Assembly (NCBI RefSeq): GCF_026041215.1
Contig: NZ_JAPEIQ010000006.1
Span: 1 to 64,000, forward strand
Direction of reading: 5' to 3'
Source of the DNA: Hoyosella sp. YIM 151337
GTDB lineage: Bacteria > Actinomycetota > Actinomycetes > Mycobacteriales > Mycobacteriaceae
Length of the DNA stretch: 64,000 nucleotides
Shown: positions 44,631 to 54,500 of the stretch, in pieces
Layout of the letters: each line of letters starts with the position of its first letter
Position numbering within the stretch: position 1 is the first letter of the stretch
Translations under genes and position numbers: made by a program
The notes under the pieces: generated by a model
What the model saw: the letters and a program-made list of their open reading frames with translations, nothing else
Database searches by the model: none
What the model was told of the DNA's origin: nothing

Positions 44631-45718
44631 TGTTCACCGAACCCGACAACACCGAAGTCGTCGCGACCGCAGGCGCCGCCGCCGGCCTGCCCAGCGCACC
44701 GCTGCTCATTCTCGACCGCATCACCAAATACCTTGACGCCCACGGCATCGGCGAGGGACCACTTGCGTGGCAACGCATCGGCGACGGCCAATCAAACATC
44801 ACCTACCGGTTGCGCCGCGGTGATCAGGACATCGTGCTGCGCCGCGGCCCCCGCCCGCCGCTGCCCCGCTCCACACACGACATGGTTCGCGAGGCCCGCA
44901 TCCAGCAGCTGCTGCGTCCCGAAGGGTTCCCCGTCCCCCGCATCCTCACCGTATGCTCCGACGAAACGGTGCTCGGCGTGCCGTTCTATGTCATGGAAGC
45001 ACTCGACGGCGCCGTCTTGACAGACACCATCCCCGAAGCCCTCAGCACCCCCCAGGACCGCGCGCGCACCAGCGAAGCGCTAGTCGACACATTGGTGCAC
45101 CTGCACAGCATCGACGTCACCCGGCCTGACTTCGCCGCGTTCGGCCGCCCGGACGGTTACCTCGAACGGCAGGTCACACGCTTCAGCGGACTATGGGACG
45201 TCAACACCACGCGCACCATCCCCGGCGTCGCCGAACTCGGCACCTGGCTGCGTGACAACATCCCCACCAGCCAGGCAGCCGCCATAGTCCACGGCGACTA
45301 CCGCCTCGGCAACCTCATGTACCACCCGCAGTCACCCGCCCGCGTGCTCGCCGTGCTCGATTGGGAAATGGCCGCCCTCGGCGATCCCCTCGCTGACCTC
45401 GGGTACCTCACAGCCACCTACACCGACACCAACTCAACCCCCACACCCCTGGAACTCAGCCCCGTCACCGGCCAGCCCGGCTACCCATCGAGCAACGCCA
45501 TCGCCCAGCGCTACGCCACCCAAACCGGGCTCGACATCACCCCCCTGCCCTGGTACCAAACCCTCGCCCTATGGAAAGCCGCCATCTTCTGCGAAGCCAT
45601 CTACACACGCTGGCTCAAAGGCGAACGCCCCCACGACACCACCTTCGGCCCCTCACTCAAAACAGGGGTACCCCAACTACTCGAACTCGCGGCCGAATAC
45701 AGCGCCGGGACGCGGTGA
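44630..45718 (+). CDS. APH-family kinase (4-hydroxyacyl-CoA kinase-like)
   Basis: A 362-residue protein of the aminoglycoside phosphotransferase fold: QSNITYRL at the P-loop, VLRRGPRPP, the catalytic HGDYRLGN (near 220) and metal-binding DWEMAALGDPLADLGY (near 243). Pairing with an ACAD and an SDR argues for a 4-hydroxyacyl-CoA kinase role and against antibiotic resistance. The start is fixed by overlap with the ACAD stop. Confidence 0.87.
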   Translation: MFTEPDNTEVVATAGAAAGLPSAPLLILDRITKYLDAHGIGEGPLAWQRIGDGQSNITYRLRRGDQDIVLRRGPRPPLPRSTHDMVREARIQQLLRPEGFPVPRILTVCSDETVLGVPFYVMEALDGAVLTDTIPEALSTPQDRARTSEALVDTLVHLHSIDVTRPDFAAFGRPDGYLERQVTRFSGLWDVNTTRTIPGVAELGTWLRDNIPTSQAAAIVHGDYRLGNLMYHPQSPARVLAVLDWEMAALGDPLADLGYLTATYTDTNSTPTPLELSPVTGQPGYPSSNAIAQRYATQTGLDITPLPWYQTLALWKAAIFCEAIYTRWLKGERPHDTTFGPSLKTGVPQLLELAAEYSAGTR

Positions 45719-45723
45719 AGTAG

Positions 45724-45954
45724 TCAGCGCCTCGGTCCAAGCTGGTTGCTGTTCTGCTGCTTCTTGGCACGTCGCACTTCGCTGTGATAAGCGATTATGA
45801 ACGCGGGAGCGGTGAAAATGGTCCACGCCCAGACTGGGAAGGAGTCTTCCAGCCTGAAGCCGACGACCAATACTGCAAGCATCGCGGCCGTGACTGTTGC
45901 AGCGAGCAGACCAGCGCTGATGCCACGGATACCAATCGCCATCCGCATCTTCAT
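45724..45954 (-). CDS. Small hypothetical membrane protein
   Basis: A 76-residue protein with two hydrophobic spans (about 12-32 and 40-58) and a basic C-terminus. No family is recognised. It is five bases behind the end of the kinase gene on the opposite strand and divergent from the next gene. Confidence 0.55.
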   Translation of the reverse strand: MKMRMAIGIRGISAGLLAATVTAAMLAVLVVGFRLEDSFPVWAWTIFTAPAFIIAYHSEVRRAKKQQNSNQLGPRR

Positions 45955-46034
45955 GTGCCGATAGTCCCCCGGTGAAGTATTTTCCCCTTACACGGGCGGC
46001 CCGGGCCGGGGACTCCTGTGACATACTTCCACGG

Positions 46035-46478
46035 GTGGTACTCGTGCGCATTGCTTGGCTGCTGCTCACCGCAATTACCGCCTACGCTGCCCTGAAAGTG
46101 GCGCGGTCGCCGTTAGTTCACTTCAGCGGTGAATGCCAGAAACTCTATGCCGCGGACCCGTGCGAATCGCTCATGTACGACCACCACGGCGCTTGGCTCA
46201 TCGCCGCACTGGCCATGCCCGTGGCACTGTGCCTTGCACCCGTGGTCCGTCCCCACCTCCGCATTGCATGGATTGCAGCGTTGGGCCAGATTGGGTTGTC
46301 GGTCTTTAGCCTGGCAGTCTGGTCGGGTGTAATACCCCTGCCGGACGTGTGGCAGCATTCCGCGTCGCTCGTCGCCATGCTCGGCGCATTCACCCTCGCG
46401 ATGGCGCACTGGATCGTGGCCGAGTTTCGCCGACCCGGCGCGGCCGAGGAGGGTGACGCAGAGCTGGAAGCCGTTTAG
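46035..46478 (+). CDS. Hypothetical membrane protein with four spans
   Basis: A 147-residue protein. The first span is a signal-like segment (LVRIAWLLLTAITAYAA); a loop with two Cys (GECQKLYAADPCES) probably faces outward; three more spans follow and the tail is acidic. The start is uncertain: GTG codons at 46035 and 46044 and an ATG at 45972 are all in frame. No family assignment. Confidence 0.6.
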   Translation: MVLVRIAWLLLTAITAYAALKVARSPLVHFSGECQKLYAADPCESLMYDHHGAWLIAALAMPVALCLAPVVRPHLRIAWIAALGQIGLSVFSLAVWSGVIPLPDVWQHSASLVAMLGAFTLAMAHWIVAEFRRPGAAEEGDAELEAV

Positions 46479-46498
46479 GTGCTGCGAGCCCGGGAGCT

Positions 46499-47065
46499 TT
46501 AGGCTCTGTCAGCAGCGTCGAAGACGTGCTGACAGATGAGTTCGACGCTGCTTTCCACGCTGGTGGTGCTGGTGTCGATCACCAGATGATCGCGATCCCA
46601 GGTTTCGTAACTCCGATCAAGCACCTGCTGCCAGGTAGGCAGCACGAGACCCGGGATATCCGATGACCGGTGTTCCACGCGGCGCTTGTGCTCGTCGCGA
46701 TCCGAGCAGATGAGTTCCACCTCTACAATCCAGCAGGACTGCTCGTCCGCGACCCGCCGCCAGGCAGCACGGGTGACCTCAAGCGGGTTGACACATTCCG
46801 CGACAGCCGAAAGCCCAACGCGCAGTTGGTCAGCTGCTAGCGCATAGCCGGTGAGATAGCCGACTGCCTGCGGCGCTTTTCGTAACTCGCCGGAGCCGAC
46901 GAGCGACTGCTCGATGGTGTCGATCCGCACATATGCCGACCGGAGCCGTCGCGCAAGTGGAACAGCTATCGACGACTTGCCAGTGCCCGGCAGACCGCCC
47001 ACCACGATTAGGCCAGGGGTTTGCTTCTCGATGCCCTGGGTTGGTCCGTGCTGGGAGTGCTCCAT
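46499..47065 (-). CDS. P-loop kinase-like protein
   Basis: A 188-residue AAA-type kinase. Walker A is GGLPGTGKSS (about 23-32), a Walker-B-like region is WIVEVELICSD near 115, followed by the Arg-rich HKRRVEHR lid. Similar proteins are annotated as adenylylsulfate kinase-like or gluconate-kinase-like ATPases; the substrate is not known. Confidence 0.8.
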   Translation of the reverse strand: MEHSQHGPTQGIEKQTPGLIVVGGLPGTGKSSIAVPLARRLRSAYVRIDTIEQSLVGSGELRKAPQAVGYLTGYALAADQLRVGLSAVAECVNPLEVTRAAWRRVADEQSCWIVEVELICSDRDEHKRRVEHRSSDIPGLVLPTWQQVLDRSYETWDRDHLVIDTSTTSVESSVELICQHVFDAADRA

Positions 47066-47123
47066 TGGCTACACATCCTGCCGTAAGCGACGTGCTCAGC
47101 GAGCACGGCCGCACTAGGCAGTG

Positions 47124-47561
47124 TCAGGGGTGAACGGGATAGTGGCCGGTGATTGCCACACGGTTCCACGCGTTCATGACAGTGGCAAGCCAGCTTACTG
47201 CGGACGTTTGCAGCTCGGTTAGCGTGCCGTCGTCCCAAGTGCGACGTTCCGGGACAGCCAGTTTGGTGACTTGTTCGGCTAGCGCGAGGGCGGCACGCTC
47301 AGTTGCTGTGAAGTACTGAGACTCCCACCAGGCGGATAGGACGGCAAGGCGGTCTGTGCTTTCGCCCTTCTCGAGCGCATCGCGGGTATGCATGCGCAGA
47401 CAGAAGGCGCAACCATTGAGCTGGGAGACCCGGATTCGCACAAGCTCCGCGAGGAGGGGGCTCAGCCCGGACTGCTCGATCGCAATGTTTGCTTCATCGC
47501 TAAGCGCGGTGAGCGCTTTATAGGCGGAAGGGTGTTGTTTCGCGAGATTTACGGAGGTCAT
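47124..47561 (-). CDS. AhpD-like carboxymuconolactone decarboxylase family protein
   Basis: A 145-residue all-helical protein with the peroxidase CxxC motif in LNGCAFCLRMHT and a downstream acidic helix (ERAALALAEQVTKL). AhpD-like proteins reduce peroxides together with thiol partners. The ATG at 47561 has AAGGA five bases before it. Confidence 0.9.
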   Translation of the reverse strand: MTSVNLAKQHPSAYKALTALSDEANIAIEQSGLSPLLAELVRIRVSQLNGCAFCLRMHTRDALEKGESTDRLAVLSAWWESQYFTATERAALALAEQVTKLAVPERRTWDDGTLTELQTSAVSWLATVMNAWNRVAITGHYPVHP

Positions 47562-47855
47562 CACATTCCTTCGGGTTCGGCAGGATTTCAGTGGCGCGTG
47601 TGCCCAACAGTAATGGGAGATAGCAGGTTTCGGCGAAGCCGGGTTGGGCAGCTTGACATACGAAATTGACCGCGGCTTCCGTGCGGGCTGCCGTAAATTT
47701 CCTCGACTACTTCGAATTTCCTCAAGATACCGGTCTTTTCCCTAGGATGTTTCCTGCGGAAATGTGCACTATCCCAAGGCAATTCGAGCGACGGGGTCGT
47801 GGAGACGCGGGTTGTCGACGGGACACAGCCGAGCCGAGGGACTCAGCCCGCCCGC
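47562..47855. other. Gap between AhpD-like gene and uvrA relic
   Basis: About 290 bp. It must hold the AhpD promoter on the minus strand. I saw no gene, tRNA or strong repeat. Confidence 0.4.
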
Positions 47856-48254
47856 TCATCGCGGGAGACCTGGCCCTATTCCAGAGAAGTGGCGGCGCAG
47901 GTGTTCGGCGGTGTGAGTGTTGCCGTCGGCGGCCATCGGGTCAGGGGGGTCCTCGAAGATGACCTGGCCGCCATCGTGTCCGGCCTCCGGGCCGAGGTCG
48001 ATAATCCAGTCGGCGGCAGCAATGATGTTGAGGTTGTGCTCGATCACGACGAGCGTCGATCCGGCGTCGATGAGCCGGGACAGCATGCGCCTGATCGCGG
48101 GCTGGGCAACGCAGTCCGGCGCGTCGGTGACGCTCATCTCGAACACGTCTGCGAAGTTCTTGCCGGCGACATGATCTTCTTGGGCTTGGCCGGTGAAGCG
48201 TCGCCCCTCGCAGACTTCGCAGCGGGTGATGACGCCTAGCGCCCAGATGCTCAT
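47856..48254 (-). pseudogene. uvrA-like ABC ATPase remnant
   Basis: The frame starts inside a UvrA zinc-finger region (CEVCEGRRF, then KNFADVFEMSVTDA) and then jumps to the last UvrA segment (DAGSTLVVIEHNLNIIAAAD, WIIDLGPEAGHDGGQVIFE). The ABC signature and Walker B that should lie between are gone, so there is an internal deletion as well as loss of the front two thirds. It is closest to the drug-resistance UvrA-like proteins. Non-functional. Confidence 0.8.
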
Positions 48255-48377
48255 AAGGCTTCGAAGTAGATGATGAATTTCGCGGCGCGGATACCTGACC
48301 AGCGGTTTCCTTCGAGTCCATTAAGAGTTTTTTGGATGACCCTGAGTGACCACCACGTTCGTGGTTACGCTGGTAGA

Positions 48378-48454
48378 TGGTGCCCCCGGTGGGACTCGAA
48401 CCCACACTGTGACGGTTTTAAGCCGTCTGCCTCTGCCGATTGGGCTACGGGGGC
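48378..48454 (-). tRNA. tRNA with UAA anticodon (Leu by anticodon), class I shape
   Basis: A full cloverleaf: acceptor GCCCCCG/CGGGGGC, anticodon stem GACGG/CCGTC with loop CTTAAAA (anticodon TAA), T-arm GTGGG-TTCGAGT-CCCAC and an encoded CCA. It reads UUA. The variable region is only five bases (ACAGT), whereas bacterial leucine tRNAs normally have a long variable arm. It lies directly downstream of nothing on its strand and just behind ppx. Confidence 0.85.
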
Positions 48455-48469
48455 GTTCAGTATCGCTCG

Positions 48470-49441
48470 TCAGTCACCGTTTCCTGACGCAGCGAGACTG
48501 TAGGCGATTCCGTCGAGGATGTCATGTTCGCTCACCACAAGCTCGCCGATATCGGTGACGGCGGCGAGCTCTTCGGCGAGGACGCGGGTGATGATCGCTC
48601 CTCCCCCGATGACGTCGGCGCGGCCCGGGTGCATCGGCCCGAGTGACATGCGGCGGGCGCGTGTCATGTGCACGAGGTCATCGCACACCTCGAACAGTCT
48701 GGGGAACGGCACTCTTGAGAGGTGAATTTTCACGGAGTCGTATTCGGGCATCTCGTGCGCTAATGCTGACAGCGTCGTCATCGTGCCAGCTACGCCCACC
48801 CAGGTGTGTGCTGGCGCCAGAGGTACCGCGCTGAACGCGTCCCGGAGCACTTCGCGGGCTGTCTGGATGGCCGCGGTGATCTCGCTATCAGTGGGCGGGT
48901 CGCTGTGCAGGCAGCGTTCGGTGAGGCGCACGCACCCGATGTCAACTGATCGCGCTGCGATGACGCTGTCCGCTCCGTACACGACTTCGGTGGAGCCGCC
49001 ACCCAGGTCGACGACAACGAAGGGGCCTTCCGCAGGGTCTAGGTCGGCAACCGCGCCGAGGAACGAGAGCTCGGCTTCTTCGTCGCCGGTGATCACTTCA
49101 GCCACCGAGCCGGCGATGACGGGGTCGAGGATTTCGCGCGTCATGTCGAAGAAGACGTCGCGGTTGCTCGCGTCGCGTGTCGCGGAGGTCGCGACCATGC
49201 GCAGCCGTGTCGCGCCCGACTCGGCGATGAGCGTCGCGTATTCCTGCAGGCCGCGCCGTGTGCGAGCGATCGCGTCAACATGGAATTCACCGGTCGCGTC
49301 GACACCTTGTCCGAGACGCACGACGATCATCCGCCGCTCAACATCAGTGAGCGTTTGCTTGCCGTCGGGCGTCTCTTCGACGTCCGCGATAAGGAGTCGC
49401 AACGAATTGGTGCCGCAGTCGATTGCGGCGACGCGTGTCAC
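48470..49441 (-). CDS. ppx: Exopolyphosphatase/pppGpp phosphohydrolase
   Basis: A 323-residue ASKHA-fold enzyme that trims polyphosphate or hydrolyses pppGpp. Motifs: AAIDCGTNSLRLL at the start, DLGGGSTE near 145, and GVAGTMTTLSALA near 220. The GTG at 49441 overlaps the DUF501 stop (GTGA). The gene order equals Rv1026-Rv1025 in M. tuberculosis, where the orthologue is named ppx2. Confidence 0.92.
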   Translation of the reverse strand: MTRVAAIDCGTNSLRLLIADVEETPDGKQTLTDVERRMIVVRLGQGVDATGEFHVDAIARTRRGLQEYATLIAESGATRLRMVATSATRDASNRDVFFDMTREILDPVIAGSVAEVITGDEEAELSFLGAVADLDPAEGPFVVVDLGGGSTEVVYGADSVIAARSVDIGCVRLTERCLHSDPPTDSEITAAIQTAREVLRDAFSAVPLAPAHTWVGVAGTMTTLSALAHEMPEYDSVKIHLSRVPFPRLFEVCDDLVHMTRARRMSLGPMHPGRADVIGGGAIITRVLAEELAAVTDIGELVVSEHDILDGIAYSLAASGNGD

Positions 49442-49986
49442 TGCTCGTTCCCCTCTTCGTTCGCTGCCACGCCGGGCCAATCACTCGGCAGTACGGACCC
49501 TACGAGTTCGGGTTCGTCTCGCGCGATCATCGCGACTGTTTCGTCTCCGATCGGGTTGACGCCTGGCCCGCGAGCCAGCGAGTGCGCGACAACCACGTGC
49601 AGGCATTTGACACGGTCCGGCATGCCACCGCCGGAGAAGTCGGTGCCGAGCGATTCGAGCGCGTCACGTTCCCGGAGGTACTCCTCGTGTGCGGCACGGT
49701 ACGCGGCAGCAAGTTCGTGGTCCGCACCGAGACGCTCGGACATTTCTTTCATGACTCCCGCTGATTCGAGACGGCTGGCAGCCGCGGTCAGCGCGGGATG
49801 GGTCAGGTAATACAGCGTCGGGAACGGTGTGCCGTCGGGCAGCCGTGGCGCCGTCTTCACGACTCCGGGGGTGCCATCGGGGCACCGATACGCGATCGCC
49901 ACCACACCGCGGGGGTGTCGGCCGAGTTGCTCCGCGACAGCCGCAAGATCGTCTTCGGACACAGCTGAAGACTCGTCGAGAACCAC
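49438..49986 (-). CDS. DUF501 protein
   Basis: A 182-residue conserved protein. Typical marks are GRHPRGVVAIAYRCPDGTP near 22 and FPTLYYLTHP near 55, then a Cys-His motif in RVKCLHVVVAHSLARG. The function is unknown; it is nearly always found between ftsB/divIC and ppx in actinobacteria. The start overlaps the upstream stop by one base. Confidence 0.92.
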   Translation of the reverse strand: MVLDESSAVSEDDLAAVAEQLGRHPRGVVAIAYRCPDGTPGVVKTAPRLPDGTPFPTLYYLTHPALTAAASRLESAGVMKEMSERLGADHELAAAYRAAHEEYLRERDALESLGTDFSGGGMPDRVKCLHVVVAHSLARGPGVNPIGDETVAMIARDEPELVGSVLPSDWPGVAANEEGNEQ

Positions 49987-50659
49987 TACGGCTCGGCCTC
50001 CGGTTCAATTGGAGCGATCGGGAGGTTCATTTCACGTTGGGGTCCCTGATCACTGGGTACCGACATTTCACGCCACAACTGTGAGTACCACGGAGCCGCG
50101 CTGCCCGGGCGGGCGACCTCGTCGTCCACACCGACGGGGGGATCATCGTCGAATTGGACGCGATACGGGGTCTCGCCGGGGTACACAAGGTTGAGTCGCT
50201 CCCGCGCCTCGGCCCGGATGTACGCCGGATCGGATTGCATTTCCTTCTCACGCTTGAGGTCTTCCACCTCTTCGAGCAGCGTTTCGTACTCCGCGGAAAT
50301 GCGCCGAGCCTCCCCAAGTTGCGCGAAGTACGTGCGCAGCGGCATCACCAGCGTAAGCACCAGCGCACCCGCGACAAGGACGAGAATGAACGTTCGCCGG
50401 GTGGACCAGCCAACGTCGTGCGCGCCGCTCGCTGACTGCGCTATCTGCGCACCACTGGGTTTCCGCATCGCTTTCGCGCCGACAGCTTTGATGCTCGGCG
50501 CTTTTTTTCCGTTTCCTCCCTGCCCGCGGGAGAACCGTGGCCGCGACGGCTGCGCAGCAGAACGAGCTGACCGGGCGTCCCGTGAATCACCTGATTGACG
50601 GGGTTCCCGGCCAGCTGGACTGCCTTTGGGGCGTCTGCCCCGCGGCCACGATTCAGCCA

Positions 50660-50660
<1 letters not shown>
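49986..50660 (-). CDS. FtsB/DivIC-family septum formation protein
   Basis: A 224-residue cell division protein. A basic, Ser/Arg/Gly-rich cytoplasmic N-terminus of about 88 residues precedes one membrane span (TFILVLVAGALVLTLVM), a coiled coil (ARRISAEYETLLEEVEDL and onward) and the conserved YIRAEARERLNLVYPGE motif. The last 55 residues are acidic and Pro-rich. It probably joins the FtsL/FtsQ complex. The ATG overlaps the eno stop. Confidence 0.9.
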
Positions 50661-51982
<1,322 letters not shown>

Positions 51983-52068
51983 CTATCAGCGGAGCAATGA
52001 CTCCGCAGTGGACAATCTTGCCAGGTTCGAGGGTAACCGGACCAGAGGCCTCTATGTTTCAGGCACGC

Positions 52069-53502
52069 TTACGCGCCGCCCTGCGGTTCGCCATTAATTC
52101 CCAGCTTCGCGAGGAACGCCCAGATCTGCGCCGCGAGCTTCGCCAGCACATCGGGAACCCGCTGTCCTGCAGGGCGTTCGGCCGGATGACGGTCTCGGTC
52201 GGTTTCACTGCCCGGTTCGCTCTCGGCGTCATCGTGCGGAGCGAACTCGTCACCGTACTGCTCCGCGAACTGCCGCAGCAGTTCAAGATCGGCGTCGTCA
52301 ATCTCGCCTTCTGGGAACGCGTCTTCGGGGAACGCATCTCCGGGGAACTCGTCTCCGGGGAACTCGTCTCCGGGGAACGCAGGGCGCTCGTCAGCCTCCT
52401 CGCGCTCATTGAGTGCTTCGAATTCGTGCAGCGCTGGACCGTCAAGCTCCTGCTCGTGATGGACGAGCTCTTCGGCTGGCGGAGGCAGCTCACCCTCGGG
52501 CGGAGGCAGCTCATCCTCCACAGGTGGCAACTCGGCGTCCACTGGCGGCAGTTCCTCCGCCGCGAGCTCATCCGTGGGCAGTTCCTCCGGAGGCGGCGCT
52601 TCACCCTCGGCAGGCGGCGGGAGTTGACCTTCAGGGAGCGGTGCGTCACCTTCCGCTGGCGGGGGCAGCTCACCCTCGGCTGGCGGTTCTGGAGCGGGCT
52701 CCGGCGGTGCGGGTTCGGGAACATACACGTCGGCCGCGTACCGCCAGGCCGCATCGCGCACGTCGAGCAGATAGTCTTCGGACTGGTTGTAGGCGAGAAT
52801 CGCTTTCCGCCAGCCTTCTGGGGTGCCGAGGTTGCCCCCAGCGGCGCAGAGGTAGCGCGCAGCTGACATCGCTGCGTCATCGATGTTGTCGGGGTCCGCG
52901 ATACCGTTGCCGTTGCCGTCGGTGCCAAAGAGCCGCCACGTTTCGGGGATAAATTGCATGGGCCCCATAGCGCGATCGTGTTCGGGGTCGCCGTCGAGTT
53001 CGCCGTTGTCAGTGTCTGGGATGTCCGCGAGGCCAGGTCGGCCGTCGAGTTTCACTCCCCGGATGGGCGGGTCGACTGTGCCGTCTTCCAGGATCTGGGC
53101 GCCTTCGTAGGTACCGTGCCAGCTTTCGATTGCGCCGATCCCAGCGAGGGTGGTCCAGTTGATGTTGCAGCCGGGGTTCGCGGCTTGCGTCGCCAGCGCG
53201 GCATGACCGTACGCCTGCATGGCTGGACGCGGGATTCCCAGCGCGTCGGTGTGGGCTTGTGCCCAGTCAGCGAGCAGTTCTGACGTGCGCCCGGGCGCGT
53301 GGTGGTCGATGGGCGGAACGTAGGTTCCCGCCGCGGGCGGCATTGCTTCGAGTACCGCATCCGCGATGTCAGTGAGTGTCTCTGCTGATGCAGCAGCTGC
53401 ACCTGCGAGGGGCAGCGATGCTGCTGCCATCGACGCGGCCACCGCTGATGCGACACGGCGTGTCTGTCGGGTACGGGCGCTGCTTCTGCGTGGAGATGTC
53501 AC
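52069..53502 (-). CDS. Lytic murein transglycosylase with long Pro/Glu-rich tail
   Basis: A 477-residue exported protein. A signal peptide with Ala-rich core ends near 41. The SLT domain (about 85-265) has the catalytic Glu in GAIESWHG, AMGPMQFIPETW and AILAYNQSEDYL. It cleaves peptidoglycan glycan strands. From about residue 268 on, the chain is very rich in Pro and Glu with repeats of the ELPPPAEGE type and five tandem pentapeptides related to FPGDE near 388-412, then an acidic stretch and a C-terminal amphipathic helix (DVLAKLAAQIWAFLAKLG). In position it corresponds to LpqU (Rv1022), which is much shorter; no lipobox is visible here. Confidence 0.9.
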   Translation of the reverse strand: MTSPRRSSARTRQTRRVASAVAASMAAASLPLAGAAAASAETLTDIADAVLEAMPPAAGTYVPPIDHHAPGRTSELLADWAQAHTDALGIPRPAMQAYGHAALATQAANPGCNINWTTLAGIGAIESWHGTYEGAQILEDGTVDPPIRGVKLDGRPGLADIPDTDNGELDGDPEHDRAMGPMQFIPETWRLFGTDGNGNGIADPDNIDDAAMSAARYLCAAGGNLGTPEGWRKAILAYNQSEDYLLDVRDAAWRYAADVYVPEPAPPEPAPEPPAEGELPPPAEGDAPLPEGQLPPPAEGEAPPPEELPTDELAAEELPPVDAELPPVEDELPPPEGELPPPAEELVHHEQELDGPALHEFEALNEREEADERPAFPGDEFPGDEFPGDAFPEDAFPEGEIDDADLELLRQFAEQYGDEFAPHDDAESEPGSETDRDRHPAERPAGQRVPDVLAKLAAQIWAFLAKLGINGEPQGGA

Positions 53503-53624
53503 GCGGTCATCATTGCCACGTACAGCTTTGTGGTGCAGCTGCTTTCATCGAGTCTCAAGCAGACTGTGCCGTGGCCGTAACCGCGTTGTGCGCCTTTGGT
53601 GACCGGGTTCAAGCGCTGCGAGTT

Positions 53625-54500
53625 CTAGCTGGAGGTATCGTCCCAGGCTGCGCGCCACTTTTCGGGGTCCGTAGTGGTTCGTCCGATTTTCTGCTCGGTG
53701 ATTTCGATTGTCTCGATGAAGTCAAGGACCGCGGCGCGGAGTTCGAGTTCGGTATTTCCTTGTGGCCGAAGTGTCACGTGGCGCAGTGTTTGGGGGAAAA
53801 GATCGGGTGGAATTCCAGCGTCGACGGCCCGCTGCAGCACCTTTTCAGCGAGGGCGAGCGACGGCTGTGCGAGTGGAATTCCTTGCATCACACTCTGTCT
53901 AGGCTTCTCCGCGGCTTTGCGCTCCTGCCACCGCCGGTTTTGCTCGTCAGCGTCCATGGGCGCGTCGTCGGGCCCGAACTCGAGGGGGTTCCGGTGCAGG
54001 AGTTTCGCGGTGAGTGCTGCAGCGACGTCGTCGAGTGTAAAAGGGTCGGTCAGGTCGTCCTCCGCGATACGCGCGTGGAAGAGCACTTGGAGCAGCATGT
54101 CACCGAGTTCTTTGCGCAACTCGTCCCGGTCGCCTGCCCGCACCGCGTCGAGTAGTTCGTACGTTTCCTCAAGGAGGTAGCGCTGCAGAGATTCGTGGGT
54201 CTGCTGTTGTTCCCATGGCCCGCGGCGGCGCAGCTTATCCATCAGATCAGCTGACTCAAGCACCTTCGCCCCCGGGAAGCCGTCCACGGTGATGATGTCT
54301 TCGCCGTCGTTCAGCCGCTGGATGACAGCGGGATGTCTGGGGTCGACGGCGACGAGTGTCGCGGCCGACCCGACGACGTCGAGGCTTTCCCGGATGGCCT
54401 GCGGCACATCATCGGTCACCTGCACAGGCTGCGTGAGATGGCGCGCAGCAGCGAGGGGCGCGAGCGTGGGGCGTCGCACGTCGAGGAGGACGACCGTCAT
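53625..54500 (-). CDS. mazG: Nucleoside triphosphate pyrophosphohydrolase MazG
   Basis: A 291-residue protein that hydrolyses NTPs, including oxidised nucleotides. The MazG core shows [12 protein letters not shown] (metal-binding E-x2-E) and [19 protein letters not shown] with the second E-x2-D. An N-terminal extension of about 80 residues is common in actinobacteria. Its start overlaps the mfd stop (ATGA). Confidence 0.92.
   Translation of the reverse strand: MTVVLLDVRRPTLAPLAAARHLTQPVQVTDDVPQAIRESLDVVGSAATLVAVDPRHPAVIQRLNDGEDIITVDGFPGAKVLESADLMDKLRRRGPWEQQQTHESLQRYLLEETYELLDAVRAGDRDELRKELGDMLLQVLFHARIAEDDLTDPFTLDDVAAALTAKLLHRNPLEFGPDDAPMDADEQNRRWQERKAAEKPRQSVMQGIPLAQPSLALAEKVLQRAVDAGIPPDLFPQTLRHVTLRPQGNTELELRAAVLDFIETIEITEQKIGRTTTDPEKWRAAWDDTSS

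Noticed and set aside
44630-45718. Aminoglycoside-resistance phosphotransferase
   Set aside because: The fold matches, but the gene overlaps an acyl-CoA dehydrogenase and follows an SDR, which fits acyl-CoA metabolism rather than resistance.
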